DNA from: Nelumbo lutea
Lineage: Eukaryota; Streptophyta; Magnoliopsida; Proteales; Nelumbonaceae
Length of the DNA stretch: 64,000 nucleotides
Direction of reading: 5' to 3'
NCBI GenBank assembly: GCA_022828595.1
Contig: JAKGHH010000004.1
Coordinates: 84,782,270 to 84,846,269 of the forward strand
Shown here: positions 1 to 12,164 of the stretch, in pieces
Layout of the letters: every line of letters begins with the position of its first letter
How positions within the stretch are numbered: position 1 is the first letter of the stretch
Made by a program: the position numbers and the translations under genes
Notes under the pieces: generated by a model
Told to the model about the DNA's origin: nothing
Seen by the model: only the letters and a program-made list of their open reading frames with translations
The model's database searches: none

Positions 1-26
1 TTTCTCTGTTTCAAGTTCCTGGTTCA

Positions 27-1118
27 GTGCAAAAATGGATTGAAAAGAAAACAAGAAACTTTCTTTGGGCAGGTTGGAAGGATAAATCAAAATTACACTT
101 GGTTAACTGGCAAAAAGTGTGTATGGCATGGAAATTTTGTGGTCTGGGAGTCAGAAATTTAAGGACTACGAATAGAGCTTTGCTTGGAAAATGGTTATGG
201 GGATTCAACAAGGAGGGTTAAGCCTTTGGAGGACTATTGTCAGCAAATATGGTCTCAGCAATGATGGTTGGGATGGAGGTACCCCACCCCTAGGGAGTGT
301 GCTGTCTGGGGGGCTATCCAAAAAATGTTACCTGACTTCCCAAACAGAATTAGATATAAAATTCGCAATGATAGAAAAGTGAAGTTTTCGTCCAACAGGT
401 GGTGTTGAGACTTTCATCTAGAAGTATTTTTCCCGAATATTTATGAAATATCTCTGAATCGAAATGCTCTAGTAGGAAACTGCTTTTATCAGATCAATAA
501 TGAGATGGTGTCAGGACCAACTTTCATAAGGAACTTAAATTATTGGAAAACAGACCAGTTGGTGGAGTTGATTGGTCTGGTGCAAAACATCAAACCCAAC
601 CAAGAGAAGCTTATGAGAGGGTGTGGAGATGAGAGGAAGCCATTTTACTGTCAAATCGTTTTACAGTGGTCTGGGAGCTCAACAAGCAGATCCTTACCCG
701 AGGTCTACAATTTCGAATCATCACATTCCATCAAAGGTGGCTTTCTTGGTTTGGACTTTATCAGTTAGAAGGTGTTTAACAATAGATCAGCTGGCATGGA
801 GAAGAATGTTGTTGGATGATGATCTGTGCTCCTTTTGCAGTGTAAGTGTAGAATCCTCAAACCACATGTTCACCCATTGCAGTTTCTCTCAGACTCTGAA
901 ACCTAGCTTTGCAGCATTTAGGGGTGCAGTTCTGTTTCCCAGCCTCAGTGTTGGCTCTGTTTGAAGGTTGCAGAATGCAAGGTTCAAGCAGAAGAGGAAA
1001 GGTACTTTGGGGAATATTTCCAGCAGCCGTCACCTGGACAGTATGGAGAAAAAGAAACTCACAAGTTTTTGAAAACAAGCATTCTGGCTTGGACACTGTA
1101 AAAAGCAAGTTAACTTAA
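27..1118 (+). mobile_element. LINE ORF2 fragment: RT C-terminal part and zinc-binding region
   Basis: The translation in shifting frames reads as the part of a plant non-LTR (L1-type) ORF2 that follows the RT catalytic core. A block near 27-210 has the typical phrase NRALLGKWLWGF. A cysteine/histidine zf-RVT block follows around 740-890, with residues CSFC and a later HMFTHC. Several frameshifts and stops break the frame (near 190, 380 and 960), so this is a dead fragment. It probably extends to the left of the window. The RT catalytic YADD/FADD box is not present here. LINE identity is by recognised domain phrases, not a search. Confidence 0.8.
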
Positions 1119-1252
1119 TGATTTTGTGATTTCTACGTTTAAGTTGACTTTTATGCTTCTTAAGAGTTATTTCTAGCTGTCTTTAATAGGCAACAAGATA
1201 AGCTTTGGAAATATAAAACCAATTTTTTATCAGCAAGAAGGAACCGAATTTA

Positions 1253-2950
1253 TTAATAAGTGAGAAACATGTTATATAAGTTACAAATTACAACAAACAG
1301 CAGGAAACAAGCCCAAAACAGTTGCTGCCTATGGACCCCCTGCTTGGATAAAGTGCCAGCTATCCCATTTGCAGTCCTTCTAATCCAAGTTAAGGTGGCA
1401 TTAAGTTCCCTTGCCAAGCTTTCAATTTCCCTCAAGGTATGTCTAAACATCCAAGGAACATTACACCTAGTGCTAGTCCAAGAGACAACCAGTTTTGAAT
1501 CCCCTTCAACCTCCAAGTTTTTGAAATTTGCTTGCTTAGCAAGCTTTAAACCTTGTAGTAGCGCCAGCAGCTCAACCTTTAGTCTGTGTTTGGTTTGAAG
1601 GAAAAAGTAGGGAAAAGAAGGGAAATGTAGGGAAACCTTTACAAATCTTGTATAGGTTTTAGTCTGTGTTTGGTTTGAAGGAAAAAGTAGGGAAAAGAAG
1701 GGAAATGTAGGGAAACCTTTACAAATCTTGTATAGGTTTCCCTACATTTCCCTTCCTTTCCCTATCTTTTTCTTCAAACCAAACATAGCCTTAGTGAATC
1801 ACCTACTCCCAAAGGTCCCAAATACATAGCCAAGTAGCCAACACTTTGCTTGAGGAATCTCTGAACACACCACCAATACCTGCCAATCCTAGGTTCCCTA
1901 TAGAGCTTCCATCAAAGTTTAGTTTGATTTTATTGCTTGCTAGGGGCTTCCAATCCATCACCTTCCTTTCTATCACTTTGGATGAGTGAACTACTTCATT
2001 CCAAGCCCTTAGTATATCAATTACTGTAAGTAAGAGATCAAGTGTGCTACTCTTCTTGCATTCCTTTCTTCCCAAACAGTCCACACCACTGCCACCCTCA
2101 CTGTCTTCCACATAATTCTTCCTCTCTTCTTTGGCTGCCTTAGAAAATCTGGGTTGAAAAGACTCACTACATCCTGAGTAGTAGTCCACCTACACCCAAA
2201 GAGAGAACAAATAGATTTCACACACAAAGACAACAATAGGACAAGAGATCAATAAATAGGGTAGGGATCCTCCATTTGCAAAATGAAGAAAGCACACATG
2301 AGGGGAGAGGCATTTATATGGCCTCCTCTTTTGAAGCATATCACAAGTGTTCACTTTCCCAAGAAAAAGTGAAAAACCTCCCAACAGTGCCTGGACTTAG
2401 GGTGGAATGGGCTTGCTCCAAATCTCTTTCACTGGAAAGTTCTCCCCCCTACAAGAGATTGCACAAGCCTATTGTAGAAAGAGGCACAAGTGTAAAAACC
2501 ATCAGAAGAGGTGGACCAAATTCTAGTGTCCTCCACAGTTTGAACTAGGATAGATGTCTTAAGCTTGTCTAACAAGTGCATAAGGGCCTCACACTCATTA
2601 TCCCTCAACCTCAACCCTCCTCTAAAACCAAATTCCCAACTCAAACCAGAAGGAGAAAAGGTAACAAACCTTGAAATGGGTCGAAACCTATATAGTCAGA
2701 CATTGAATAGAGGTCGGGGAAAAGAAAGCTGAAGGGAGTATCCGCCAACCAAAGGTCTTCCCAAAATAGAACCCTAGAACCACAACCCACATCATATCTA
2801 ATAAAGGATGGATATACCTCTCGTATTGCTTTCCGAGGGAGGTTGAAGTTGAAGAAGGGGCAACTGTTGCATCCCTGCCATTATTCATCAGCCCATGAAT
2901 GCTCTCAATGACCTACAGTTGGTCTCTCTCCAATGGAAACCTCCAAAGCC
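1253..2950 (-). mobile_element. LINE ORF2 fragment: zinc-binding region plus RNase H, interrupted by a MITE
   Basis: On the minus strand, from 2950 downwards, I read LINE ORF2 sequence in broken frames: a post-RT segment (RVLFWEDLWLADTPF-like, about 2760-2800), a zf-RVT-like part (2190-2640), and an RNase H domain starting with IKLNFDGSS at about 1920. The RNase H domain continues after an insertion at 1582-1790 with EGDSKLVVSW and ends with the tail phrase KQGVHRQQLFWACF near 1290. The insertion cleanly separates the two halves of the RNase H domain. The high-coordinate side abuts the poly(A) end of a second LINE at about 2951. Multiple stops and frameshifts make this non-functional. Confidence 0.8.
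1582..1790. mobile_element. Tourist/Harbinger-like MITE with TTA target-site duplication
   Basis: This fold-back element has near-identical inverted ends: left GTCTGTGTTTGGTTTGAAG, and right, when reversed, GGCTATGTTTGGTTTGAAG. It is flanked by TTA on both sides (1579-1581 and 1791-1793), the TSD of PIF/Harbinger elements. The first 80 bases of the unit are tandemly duplicated (period 80: 1578-1657 and 1658-1737), so the left arm is present twice and the right arm once. It has no coding capacity. It sits inside the RNase H domain of a minus-strand LINE. Confidence 0.75.
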
Positions 2951-5321
2951 ACTTTTTTTTTATGAATAATAATAAGTTTATTGATTCAGAAGCAACTTAG
3001 AGTGAGTTCATACATCATCCCAGTGAGAGGCGCGAGCTGCAGCCCCTCCTTGAAACTTACAAGTAAACTAGGAAAGAAAAACAAGAATCACAACTGAGCC
3101 CAAAATAATTCTTCCCTATTTACCCCTTGCTTAGCTAACACATCTGACAAGGTATTTGCTGATCTCCCCACCCACTGTACAGTGACCAACATATTCCTTG
3201 TCAACCAACTAAATTTCTTCATTTCATTCTTGTATCGCCACATAGCCTCTTCAGAATTTTTCAACCAACCCACCACCACTTTGGAATCCCACCTCTCCTC
3301 CTCACCCCACCACTCCTTCACTTTTTTCACAAAATCTGGATGGGTAAGCCACATATTTTCGAATCTAAAAGGTTTGGGTCCTATAGGAAAAGACTCAGTT
3401 CCTATTTGGACTTTCCTAGCAAAGAATTTTTTCTATGAATTAGATTCCCAATTTCTAGTATCCCCCTTCTCTTTTGCTTTGGTAATTTGTTCCCACTTTA
3501 CTAGAGGTCCCTTTGTCCGTCCCCAGGTTCCCAAAGAAAGTCCCTCATAGATTTCTCTAGTTATCCTATGGTCGTAGTTGGAATCTTGAAGGTTGAAAGG
3601 AAATAGACTGATAGGTTTACTAGGTTTGCTCTAATTAAAGTTATTCTCCCACCTAAAGATAAGTAGTTCCTTTTCTGTAAAGCCAGCTTCTTAGTGAACC
3701 TTTCTAGTTTCTACCACCGATTTCCAAAAAAATATGATCGTGGGTAGAGGTAGTCCTAGATATTCCAATGGCCATTGTTTTACCTCACACCCTAGAATCC
3801 TAGTCAGCACTCTTAGCTCTTCTTCTTCCACTTTAATCCCTGCTATACAACTCTTTCCACAATTCACCTTCAACTTAGAAACATATTTGAAGGAATGTAT
3901 GAGCTCTCTTAGATTTCTTATGATTTCTTGGTTGCCTTGCCTCCCTCACAAAAGAAAACGATGGCATCCACAAACTACAAATGTGTGTCTACCACCTCTA
4001 GCCTCTCGACCCTCCAACCTCTAAGCAAATTCATATGACCAGCCTTCAAAATCATCCTATTAAGAAATTCTGCAATTAAGGTGAAAAGGAAAGGAAATAA
4101 AGGATCCCCCTATCTCAACCTTCTCTTTGCTAGAAATAAATCTCTTGCCACCCCGTTTATTAGGATTGAATAATGCACTAAGCTTAAGCAACCTTTTATC
4201 TACATCCTCCATCTCTTTTCGAAACCAACTCTCTCTAGTATTTTAAGGGGGAACTGCCAATCAACAAAATCATAGGCTTTCTCTAGATCCAACTTACACA
4301 CTAGCCCCCAACCTCTCATTTTCCTATTCTCTAATACACATTAATTTGCCACCAAAATTTGATCAATAATCTGTCTCCCTTCAGCAAAGGCTCCTTGATA
4401 TTGTGAGCTTGCCAAAGGTAGTACCTTCTTCACCCTCCCAACTAAAACTTCTACTATAATTTTATAGAGACTTCCCATTAGGCTTATTGGTTAGAAATCC
4501 TTTGGTATTTTTGCCTCCTTCTTAGGGATTAGGGCAATAAATGTTGAGTTCATCCATTGGGAGATTTCCCCTTCAAAATAGAACTCATTGAAGACTTCCA
4601 ACAAATCTCCCTTGATAAAGTCCCAAAACTCTTGATAAAAGGCCATGGAGAAACCATCTGGTCCTGGAGCTTTTGACCTTTCCATCAAAAAAACCTCTCT
4701 AATTTTTTCAAAGATAAAGGCATTCTCCAAGGCTTCTGCCAGGCTGTAGGCACTTTATCCCACTCAAGATCTAGAAAGGCAAAACTCCTCTCCCCTAAGC
4801 TCAAAAAATACCCTTAAAATGGTCTACAAACACCTTATCTCCTCCCTAGTTAACATTTGTCGATCCACTTCTAATCTACCAATTTGGTTTTATTTCCTTC
4901 TACCATTGGCTAAAGAATGAAAGAATTTTGTATTACCATTCCCTTCCAAGAGCCATTTACACCTAGATTTTTGTCTCCAAGAAATTTCATCCTTCCTTGG
5001 AACTTCTTCCAACTCACACTTCAGACTCCACCTTTCCTCCCCACTAAAAATCCCAAGTGTTTCCTTCTTATCCAATTCTTCTATCCTTGAGGTAATTCTT
5101 TCCTGAGACTCCTCCACTTTTCCAAAAAGATCTTTGTTCCAACATTTTATCTTCCCCTTTAACCTCTTCAAGTCCTTGAGCCCTTGTAGTCTATTTCTTG
5201 CCACAACACAAAACAAAAACAAGCAAACCCTAAAATTATCACTTCTTAGGACATATAAGGAGAGCACACAACACAAAAACAAAAACAAGCAAACCCCAAA
5301 AACAAATGAGACCCATACCAA
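2951..5321 (-). mobile_element. LINE ORF2 copy, rearranged (pre-RT, RT, then chimeric RNase H tail)
   Basis: Minus-strand reading from 5321 downward gives the pre-RT region (ISWRQKSRCKWLLEGNGN-like near 4960), the RT start (SKAPGPDGFSMAFYQEFW, about 4630-4690) and a degenerate RT core. The core includes a FVDA instead of F/Y-x-DD catalytic box near 3960-3978. The RT C-terminal block (YLGLPLP, about 3760) follows. Around 3400 the sequence jumps back to a segment normally found before RT (NMWLTHPDFVKKVKEWW), then directly to the RNase H tail (KQGVNREELFWAQL, about 3100). It ends in an A-run (T-run on plus, about 2952-2960). The order shows an internal rearrangement or chimera. Stops throughout make it inactive. 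Confidence 0.8.
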
Positions 5322-5640
5322 AAGAAGTCATGGGGGATTATATCTTTTTTAATCACTAAGCTAGGGGGATTATATCCACGACATGAACTAACAAGGAGTT
5401 AAAGGTAGGCAATGCATTCTCAATTCTGGTGAAAATAAATCTGGTTTAGTCTTATAAAGCCTTAGATGTTTGTCATGGAATTAGAGTGCCTTATTGGGAT
5501 TCACTTGGCTTTGTATTAGTTTATGTAAGTAGGAAATTCTAATAGAGAAAGATAAATTGATCCACTACTGATCAAAAGAGGAATATTTACTTGACTAAAG
5601 TCCAGTTTTATTTGCACTGCTGTTAGAGCTTGCTTGAAGG
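5322..5640. other. No gene recognised
   Basis: AT-rich sequence between two LINE fragments. An imperfect repeat of about 70 bp at 5205-5300, built on acaaaaacaagcaaaccc, is the only structure I see. Confidence 0.4.
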
Positions 5641-6060
5641 ACTCTTTTCTCTTACATATTCAAAAGCAGCAGGCCAATATCGTACATGAGAAAATTCTGC
5701 CGTCCTGTGTGGTCGCCACCAGGAAGTGGACTTATAAAGCTAAACTTTGATGGAAGTACTGAGGGAAATCCAGGTTCATCAGGTGTAGGAGGGGGTTTCA
5801 GAGATGAGGATGGGAAGGTACTCGCTTTGTATTCAGGTTCTATTGGGTTTGGAGACTCTCTCAAAGCTGATGTCTATGCAGTACTGGAGGGTATAAGGAA
5901 GTCTAAGGAACTGAATATACAAAAGTTAGTCATTGAAGGGGACTCAAAGCTGGTCTTATGTTGATTACAAGAAGGTAGTGGACTTTGGAAATATGCTAAT
6001 GAGAGGGCTGTTCTGTAACTTTTATCTTTGGAGTGCTGTAACTAAATTCTTTTAATCTAA
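5641..6060 (+). mobile_element. LINE 3' fragment: RNase H domain
   Basis: Plus-strand translation from 5686 gives an RNase H-like domain: IKLNFDGSTEGNPGSSGVGG, then VLALYSGSIGFGDSLKAD and IEGDSKLVL, ending at a stop near 5961. This is the RNase H type found at the 3' end of plant LINE ORF2. Upstream RT and the usual AKQG tail are missing, so the fragment is truncated at both ends. It is followed by a short (TA)n run at about 6080-6102. Confidence 0.75.
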
Positions 6061-6219
6061 TGAATTCCAGTTATTAATTATATATATAATATATATATGT
6101 ATATTGTACATGAGAAAAATGTGCACTACTACATGAACTAGAAACAAGCAACTACCCTACAACAGAAAGCTACCAGCACACACACACATCAGCTTTGGAG
6201 TTATCTCCCTATGAATTCA

Positions 6220-6800
6220 TCTAGCCTGAGCACTCAAACTTTCCAAGCTTTCCAGTTTCCAGACTTCCTTTAAGTATGTGTGCTTGAGCCCCACTTCTTG
6301 ATGCCACTGTGGCATTGAAGAGTCAATTTCAATGGCAAACAATGAGGCTTGCTTGATTGATAATGTGATCCCCATTATATGAGGCCTAACTTCTGCTTCT
6401 TTAGAATCTGCATTGTCAATGGGGCTACTAAAAACCAAAAATATGCATCTGTCTGCCTTGAGAATAATTCTTCATATCCCAGCTGGACCTGGATTGTTTC
6501 ATCTACAACAACCCCATTTAGTCTTTAACTAGCTAATGACTGACCACACTACTCTTTCCCCCAACATGCCTATATCACAATAAGAATCCATAATCACCCT
6601 CTGTAACCAACTGCCAACCCCCATAGATCTCAACTCAAATCCCCCCAAAAGTGCTAAATATAATGCTAAACCATCACTTTATAATTCAATCCCTATTAAT
6701 CCTATACTCTTTCCAGCTATGCACAGAAGAACAGTGATTCCATTATCTAACTTGTCAAATCATTCTAGAAGATCTTCTGATTCTTTTCAGAAGATTGAAT
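6220..6800 (-). mobile_element. LINE RNase H remnant
   Basis: Minus-strand translation around 6220-6530 contains PGPAGI, a hydrophobic strand, then KEAEVRPHIMGITLSIKQAS, the helix region of the retroelement RNase H fold. It differs from the RNase H fragments at 1253-2189 and 5641-6060, so it probably comes from another LINE subfamily. The frame is open for 73 codons (6217-6438) and degenerate upstream of that. The call rests on fold-level phrases only. Confidence 0.5.
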
Positions 6801-8275
6801 GCAAGTGATAATTTGATAGGGTAGGTGGTTGCACAAAATTTTATGATTGCATTCTGTTGCATAGAAACTACAGCAGGAGATAAAGTTAGATGAACACACA
6901 ATTTGTACATTTTTGCTTGTCAAGACAGTTAATGTGGAAAAGAAGCATAGCGAAAATGGCCTCGAAATTTTCTTTTGGAATTTTTTTCCTTTCTGAAGAA
7001 GAGATCAAGAGAAGAAAGAAGCCAAGGTCATTGTCATCACTACCCAAACCACTCAATCCTTTCTTCCATTCCGAACCCTCTTTCTTCTTCAAGCTTTTTT
7101 CCCAATTCTCTTTCAACAAGCCCTATCCCTTGGCCTCCCTTATCAATCACCAACCAAGCAGCTGCAATTCCTAGATATGACCAACGACATGGTGATAATG
7201 AAAATTACATAGATAAAAAAAGAATAAACAAAAAAGGAAAGGAAGACAAAATACCTAACCCAAGTTTTTATGCAATTTGTCCACCAAAAGCAGCATTAAT
7301 TCACTGGCTTGGGAAATAAGAATATAACTATTTGTAGAAACACAATGCCCTCTTGATAGATAAAGATTAAAAAGCCCAACTTACATTATAATAAAATAAA
7401 ATAGAAAAGAAAAGATCTTCTCAATTTAAAAATGGACTAGCTGTGGCAGATCTTCTCTTGATTTTGAAGAGTGACTTAGGATCCAACAAGATCTGAAAAA
7501 TGGCCATTGATCTGCTATACTGAAGGTTTTCCAAATTGATAGGAAGATGAAGATATCCATAAAATTCCTTGTAAGAAGATGTAAGTTTAAGCTAGACACA
7601 TGTAACTTTATAACCACTCTCAGCAACATTGGCATTTCTTAATTGCAAGACATAACCCCTTATACCAGGTGCATTTTCCATAAAGTTTAAACTACACAAG
7701 TAAAGGTGAAGCAAAGCACATAGAGGGAGAAAGCAGTAGTTTCAGCCCAGAGTATTTAGAAACAAATTCATATCCTTATAATATAATATGAGTTATTTTG
7801 AAGAAACTGTTGGACTATCTGACACCAACACAAATTAGGATGAGGTACAGAATAGTTCCAAGTGCTAAAAAATAGTGGAATTGTGGTAGTTGTCTATGAG
7901 AGGACAATGCTAAATATGTACAACTGCAAAGCATTAGTTACAAGTCAGCATTCTCATGTTTGACACATAACAGCAGTTCAAGAAACCAAAAAATAAAAGA
8001 GACTTATCAAAGTGATCCACGGTTCTTGCATAACCAATCCAAAGCCCTTATCTTAGCACGTTCATGACCAATTTAGACAACCACCTTGACGAACCAATTT
8101 AGGTAGATCTGCCCACCCAGGATCTTGTGCAATGTGCAGAGTTCAACGACTAACCACTAGATTGTGGAGTTACATGTATACATAAAAGTTTTGAAATTTT
8201 TAAGGTTAATTGAACGGCGAGTAACCAAGAAAGCATCTAAGCATCTTATTATCCAAGTTCGGAGTTCCTTATTTC

Positions 8276-8309
<34 letters not shown>

Positions 8310-8660
8310 GGGGGGGGGGGGGGTGGGGGGTATTGCTGCGAATACGCACGACCGAAGCTCAAAACCACCCATATTACAACGCAGCTGATTGAATTTGAAT
8401 GAGAAACAAAGTGCGTGCGTCATCCTAGAGGGTCAAACCAACTATTCCTATAGATCTACACATCCGGATACAACTAGAGAACCCGCAAATGAATCAAGGA
8501 ATCATCAAACGTTTATTTAGATAATTAAATGAAGAATTGGATCTCTTTTGTAATTTTGGATTCTGGTCTTCATGAGGATCAATGAACAAGAATTACACAT
8601 AATCTCTCCAAAGAGTAAAGAGTTCAGCTAAAGAAAAACAAGTAAGGACTTTTATATTCA
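6801..8660. other. Non-coding, possible intron of the YIPF-like gene
   Basis: I see no convincing exon on either strand. If the YIPF-like gene at 8682-9100 is real, this stretch would lie in its third intron, because the next expected exon was not found here. It contains the long T/G run listed separately. Confidence 0.4.
8279..8330. repeat. Homopolymer run T(30)G(15)
   Basis: About 30 T are followed directly by about 15 G, one T and six G. Such runs are error-prone in sequencing and assembly, so the exact length should not be trusted. Confidence 0.9.
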
Positions 8661-8681
8661 TCGAAGAAGTGAAATGCGCAC

Positions 8682-9100
8682 CATCAGCATCGCGAGGCGG
8701 CTGAAATCCACCGGTGATCTTCCCCTGTGCTTGGGAAGGTGGAAACGTCTGAAGATTCGACTCTGCATCCACGTATCATAACTATAAATATATAATAAAA
8801 AATAATTACAGATAACGGAGAAAATTTCGCGTAGACAAATTCAAGGAAAAGAGAAAGAAGATTGCGAGACCGTAACCCTAACCTGCGAATTTGACGGTCA
8901 CATGAGCAGGATCTGAAGCCGCCTGCAAATAGAAGAAAATCGGTAAGCGAGATCTGAAGATTTTTTAGGAACAACACGTGGAAGGCTAAAGAAGAACCGA
9001 GTAGAGAATTGCGTGGCTAAAATGGAGGATGAATTACAAGTACTGATCCAGAAATTTTCTCGTTGTCCTTGTCGAGACTGGTATAGCCGCTGGACATCAT
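8682..9100 (-). CDS. Yip1/YIPF-like membrane trafficking protein, N-terminal exons only (partial)
   Basis: Three minus-strand exons join in frame. Exon 1 is 9100-9038, starting ATGATG and encoding MMSSGYTSLDKDNEKISGSV. Exon 2 is 8922-8883 (AASDPAHVTVKFA) and exon 3 is 8762-8682 (SNLQTFPPSQAQGKITGG, then a PPRDAD run). All borders are AG/GT, and the phases agree (0, then 1, then open at phase 1). From memory, this N-terminus (SLD-x-x-K-SGSV, HVTVKFA, LQTFPPS, GKI-GG, PPRDADD) matches plant integral membrane Yip1-domain proteins, which act in ER-Golgi vesicle traffic. In that family the Yip1 transmembrane domain follows this cytosolic N-terminus. The next exon was not found down to position 1, so the gene runs off the window, has a very long intron, or is truncated by the LINE mosaic at 1-6800. 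Identification rests on about 60 residues. Confidence 0.6.
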
Positions 9101-9800
9101 CTTTTCCCTCCTACAGCAAATCGCGGGAAATCAAATCCCTCTTCTGCTTCTTTCTTCTCAGAGACCTTACTGATAGGCGAAAAGCAAGCGTCAATGAAGC
9201 AATTTTACTCTCTTAGTTGATGCCACAGTTACACTCGTAATACGCGTGATGGACTGAGATTGACCCAGTACCTTCCGGTAATCCGGTTACCTTAGACACG
9301 TTGGATGGGTGCATCTATCGTCTATCGCCATCTCTTCTTCTCGATACGACATACGAGGGCGGAGTGTTCATTCAAAAACCGAAAAACCGAACGACCGACG
9401 AAACAGATTCAAAAAATCCGGTTAACCGAACAGTAATTTCGGTTTGCTATTTTTGAAAAATGGAAGATATCAGTAATATGAAAAAACGGCAGTTAAATAT
9501 TTTATATTATCTATATATTATAAAGAAATATATATTTATAAAATACTTTATAAACAAAGAAATCCAAAAAAAAGTTGAAGAACCGAATGGATCGAAAATC
9601 AAACCGATCAACCGTTAACCAATTGATTTCAGTTTGATTTTGGTTCATGGTTTAAAAAAAAAAAACGATGGTACCGACTTGATTCTATGATTTCAGGGTA
9701 TATGCATAGAGCGTTTTTTCGGATGAAAGGGGTAAAATAGTAATTGCCCCTATTTCCTTTTGACCAAAATATAGACATGGGCATAAATGGGTTAACGTGT
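9101..9800. promoter_or_regulatory. 5' flank of the YIPF-like gene and non-coding DNA
   Basis: The 5' leader and promoter of the minus-strand YIPF-like gene should lie in the first few hundred bases here. No clear TATA box was seen. The interval 9380-9640 contains scattered aaccga/cggtt words (for example aaccgaacga, ggttaaccgaac), a common degenerate plant repeat. No gene is seen. Confidence 0.4.
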
Positions 9801-11134
9801 CTAAGGGTGTAAATCGGATCATGCCGCCCATGGAGCAACACAACCTGGCTCAGCACAACATGGCATGACAGCACGTGGGTTGTGCCAAGTCCAACATGCC
9901 ACTTGCGGCATGGCCCACAGGCCCGTAGTCAACGGAGCTTGGCCCATGCTTGATCCCGAACGGCTAGTTTTAACTTTTTGAAGGGTTTTATAAAGAATTA
10001 CCCATTAATAGCCATAAACAACTATATAGGGGGTATTTATGTATTTTTGTTTTAAGGGAGAAAGAATGACACATATGCCACCCAACAACTATATAATAGC
10101 TACTTTGGGGGCATTTTGGGTAAAGTGATAAGTAACTTTACAATGATCAAAATAATCCTCTATATAACTAAAAATAACTAGTTTTTGTAATAGTTTAGGC
10201 AATTAAATTATTTTCAATTCCTATAAATAGCCTTATCCTCCACCATTATGATCACGCCAATTCAACAATTCTCCTAATATCTTCTCTAGCTCTCGTACTC
10301 TCTCAAGTCTCAATCTCTCAATCTCTTATGCATTCTACAATTCTCCAATTATCAACTTTACTGGAGTTTCTTCAAGAAAAAATGCTTGCTTAACAGTTCA
10401 AATATCTCAAGTTAGCAAATTGGGAGGCTTGGACTCTTAGAGTTTAAATATTTCAATTGTTGAAATCAAGTTGGGATTTTGAACCGGCAATCCGGATAAG
10501 TGCAATTAAATTAATTTTTATTATTTTTTGAATTAAAAAAAAAAGGATGGCTCCTCCCAAAACCAATTCCCCAATGTGTTCAATGTCAACGATATTCAGT
10601 CACAACATGGTAGTATTAGCATCGATATGGATGTTGTTGATATTCACAGAACTTTCACATGTCACTAAGTTGATTAGCCTAGCCCAATTTGGAAAAAAAT
10701 TTAAAGTATAGGAGGTTTAGGGGAAGGGAAAAATAACTATTTGCCAAAAATGTAGAAATAAAAGGCTTTAGCTATGACACTTTTAAACATTCTCAAGAAA
10801 AAATAAATATAAGACAATAATACCAAAATACATTATACATGCTGAACAACCATCTTTGTTAGTTGAAGATATTAAACTTGAAAAATGGTTACGTAACAAT
10901 TTAAAAAAGTTTATGTGAATACTATTAGGTTAAATGCTTTAAATTTTTTTATCCATATAAACAAAATTTAATTTATATTTTATCAAATCTAAAGTTGCAA
11001 TTATTTTTAAATATGGACTTCTAAATTTAACATAAGTTATAGTTGTGTTATCTGTCATTTTATTGATAAAAAATGGCTTTTAAATATAAGTTTTACTAGC
11101 TTGAATGGCCACACAATGGCCCATCTATTGTTGT

Positions 11135-11970
11135 TGATGAGGGCGGATTTAGCCCTCCAATGACATTATGGCACCTGGCACCTAAGAACAAATAGGTGAC
11201 ACCCAGGACCACTTCGGCAACAACTTGCCTTTGCTAAGTTGATGGTGTCCCACCAGGCGTAGCCTGGCCTAGGCACCGACCTGGCGACCTGACACAAGTG
11301 CCAACCTAACACAAACACCAACCTGACAACCCCGAAGAGCTCACCACCGTACCCCGCATTTTACGGGATTGTGACTTGTAATGGCTATATTAGCTCACCC
11401 ACTCCCCGAGTCAGGCAGAAATGGGCAACCTTACCAGTTGGTGGCTTTATCCCCACCTAACACAAAAGCAGGTCCCATCACAGCGGGTACCGAGGAACTG
11501 CTCCACCTAACCCACGAGGACTCCAATATATAAAGACCTCACCCCCCCAAGGGAAAAAGGAGGATGGTAACCCCTGTTCTCTAGCTCTCTCATTCTCTAA
11601 TATCATTCTCAGCTTGCTATTAAGTGCTAACTTAGCCATCGGAGTGACCTCGCCGGGTAAACACCCTTGGGTTCTCTGATTCAGTTCTCGCAGGTCCCTC
11701 AGCTCCCGCCGTCTACATGGATGAGTAGATCATCTCCTACAGCGAGGAGGGGTCCCTCAGCCCCCGCCGTCTACAAATATGAGCTGATCATCTCCTACAG
11801 GGAGCAGTTGGGTTTCACCACCAAGCAGCTCATCAAGGTAGCTCACCACAAGGCAGTTCACCACCAATGAGCTCCACTTCAGCCTCTGAGTCACAGACCA
11901 CTTGGGAGTAGACCAAACTACAAGGTACTTAGCCAAAAAAATCAATACGTGACCAGAAATGGTTACATCA
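11135..11970 (+). repeat. 5' LTR of the small LTR element
   Basis: 836 bp, TG...CA ends. It aligns by eye to 12746-13823 over its whole length. It contains a TATATAAAGACC word at about 11526 followed by pyrimidine-rich sequence, a plausible LTR promoter. Confidence 0.75.
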
Positions 11971-11990
11971 ATTGGCGTCGTCAGTGGAAA
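11971..11990 (+). promoter_or_regulatory. Putative primer-binding site region
   Basis: ATTGGCGTCGTCAGTGGAAA directly follows the 5' LTR. It resembles the ATTGGCGCCGTCTGTGGGAA-type junction of plant gypsy-like elements. Which tRNA primes it was not determined. Confidence 0.5.
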
Positions 11991-12164
11991 CGCTACAAAA
12001 AGCTAAGTCCTCACTTTTTAGAAACTGAAGCTCTCGCTTTACAGTTCCCTTTTTTTTATGAACTCAAAGACTATGCAGGGAGCTAACAGACTAAGTAGCT
12101 CTAAGGCGCCCACCTGGCGCGGCCTGACGCGGCCTGGCACATGCGCCAACCTGTCGCGATCTGG

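Noticed and set aside
6886..7319. Possible small gene from overlapping frames on both strands
   Set aside because: Low-complexity Lys/Ser-rich translations from AG/CT-rich DNA; no start context, splice pattern or domain supports it.
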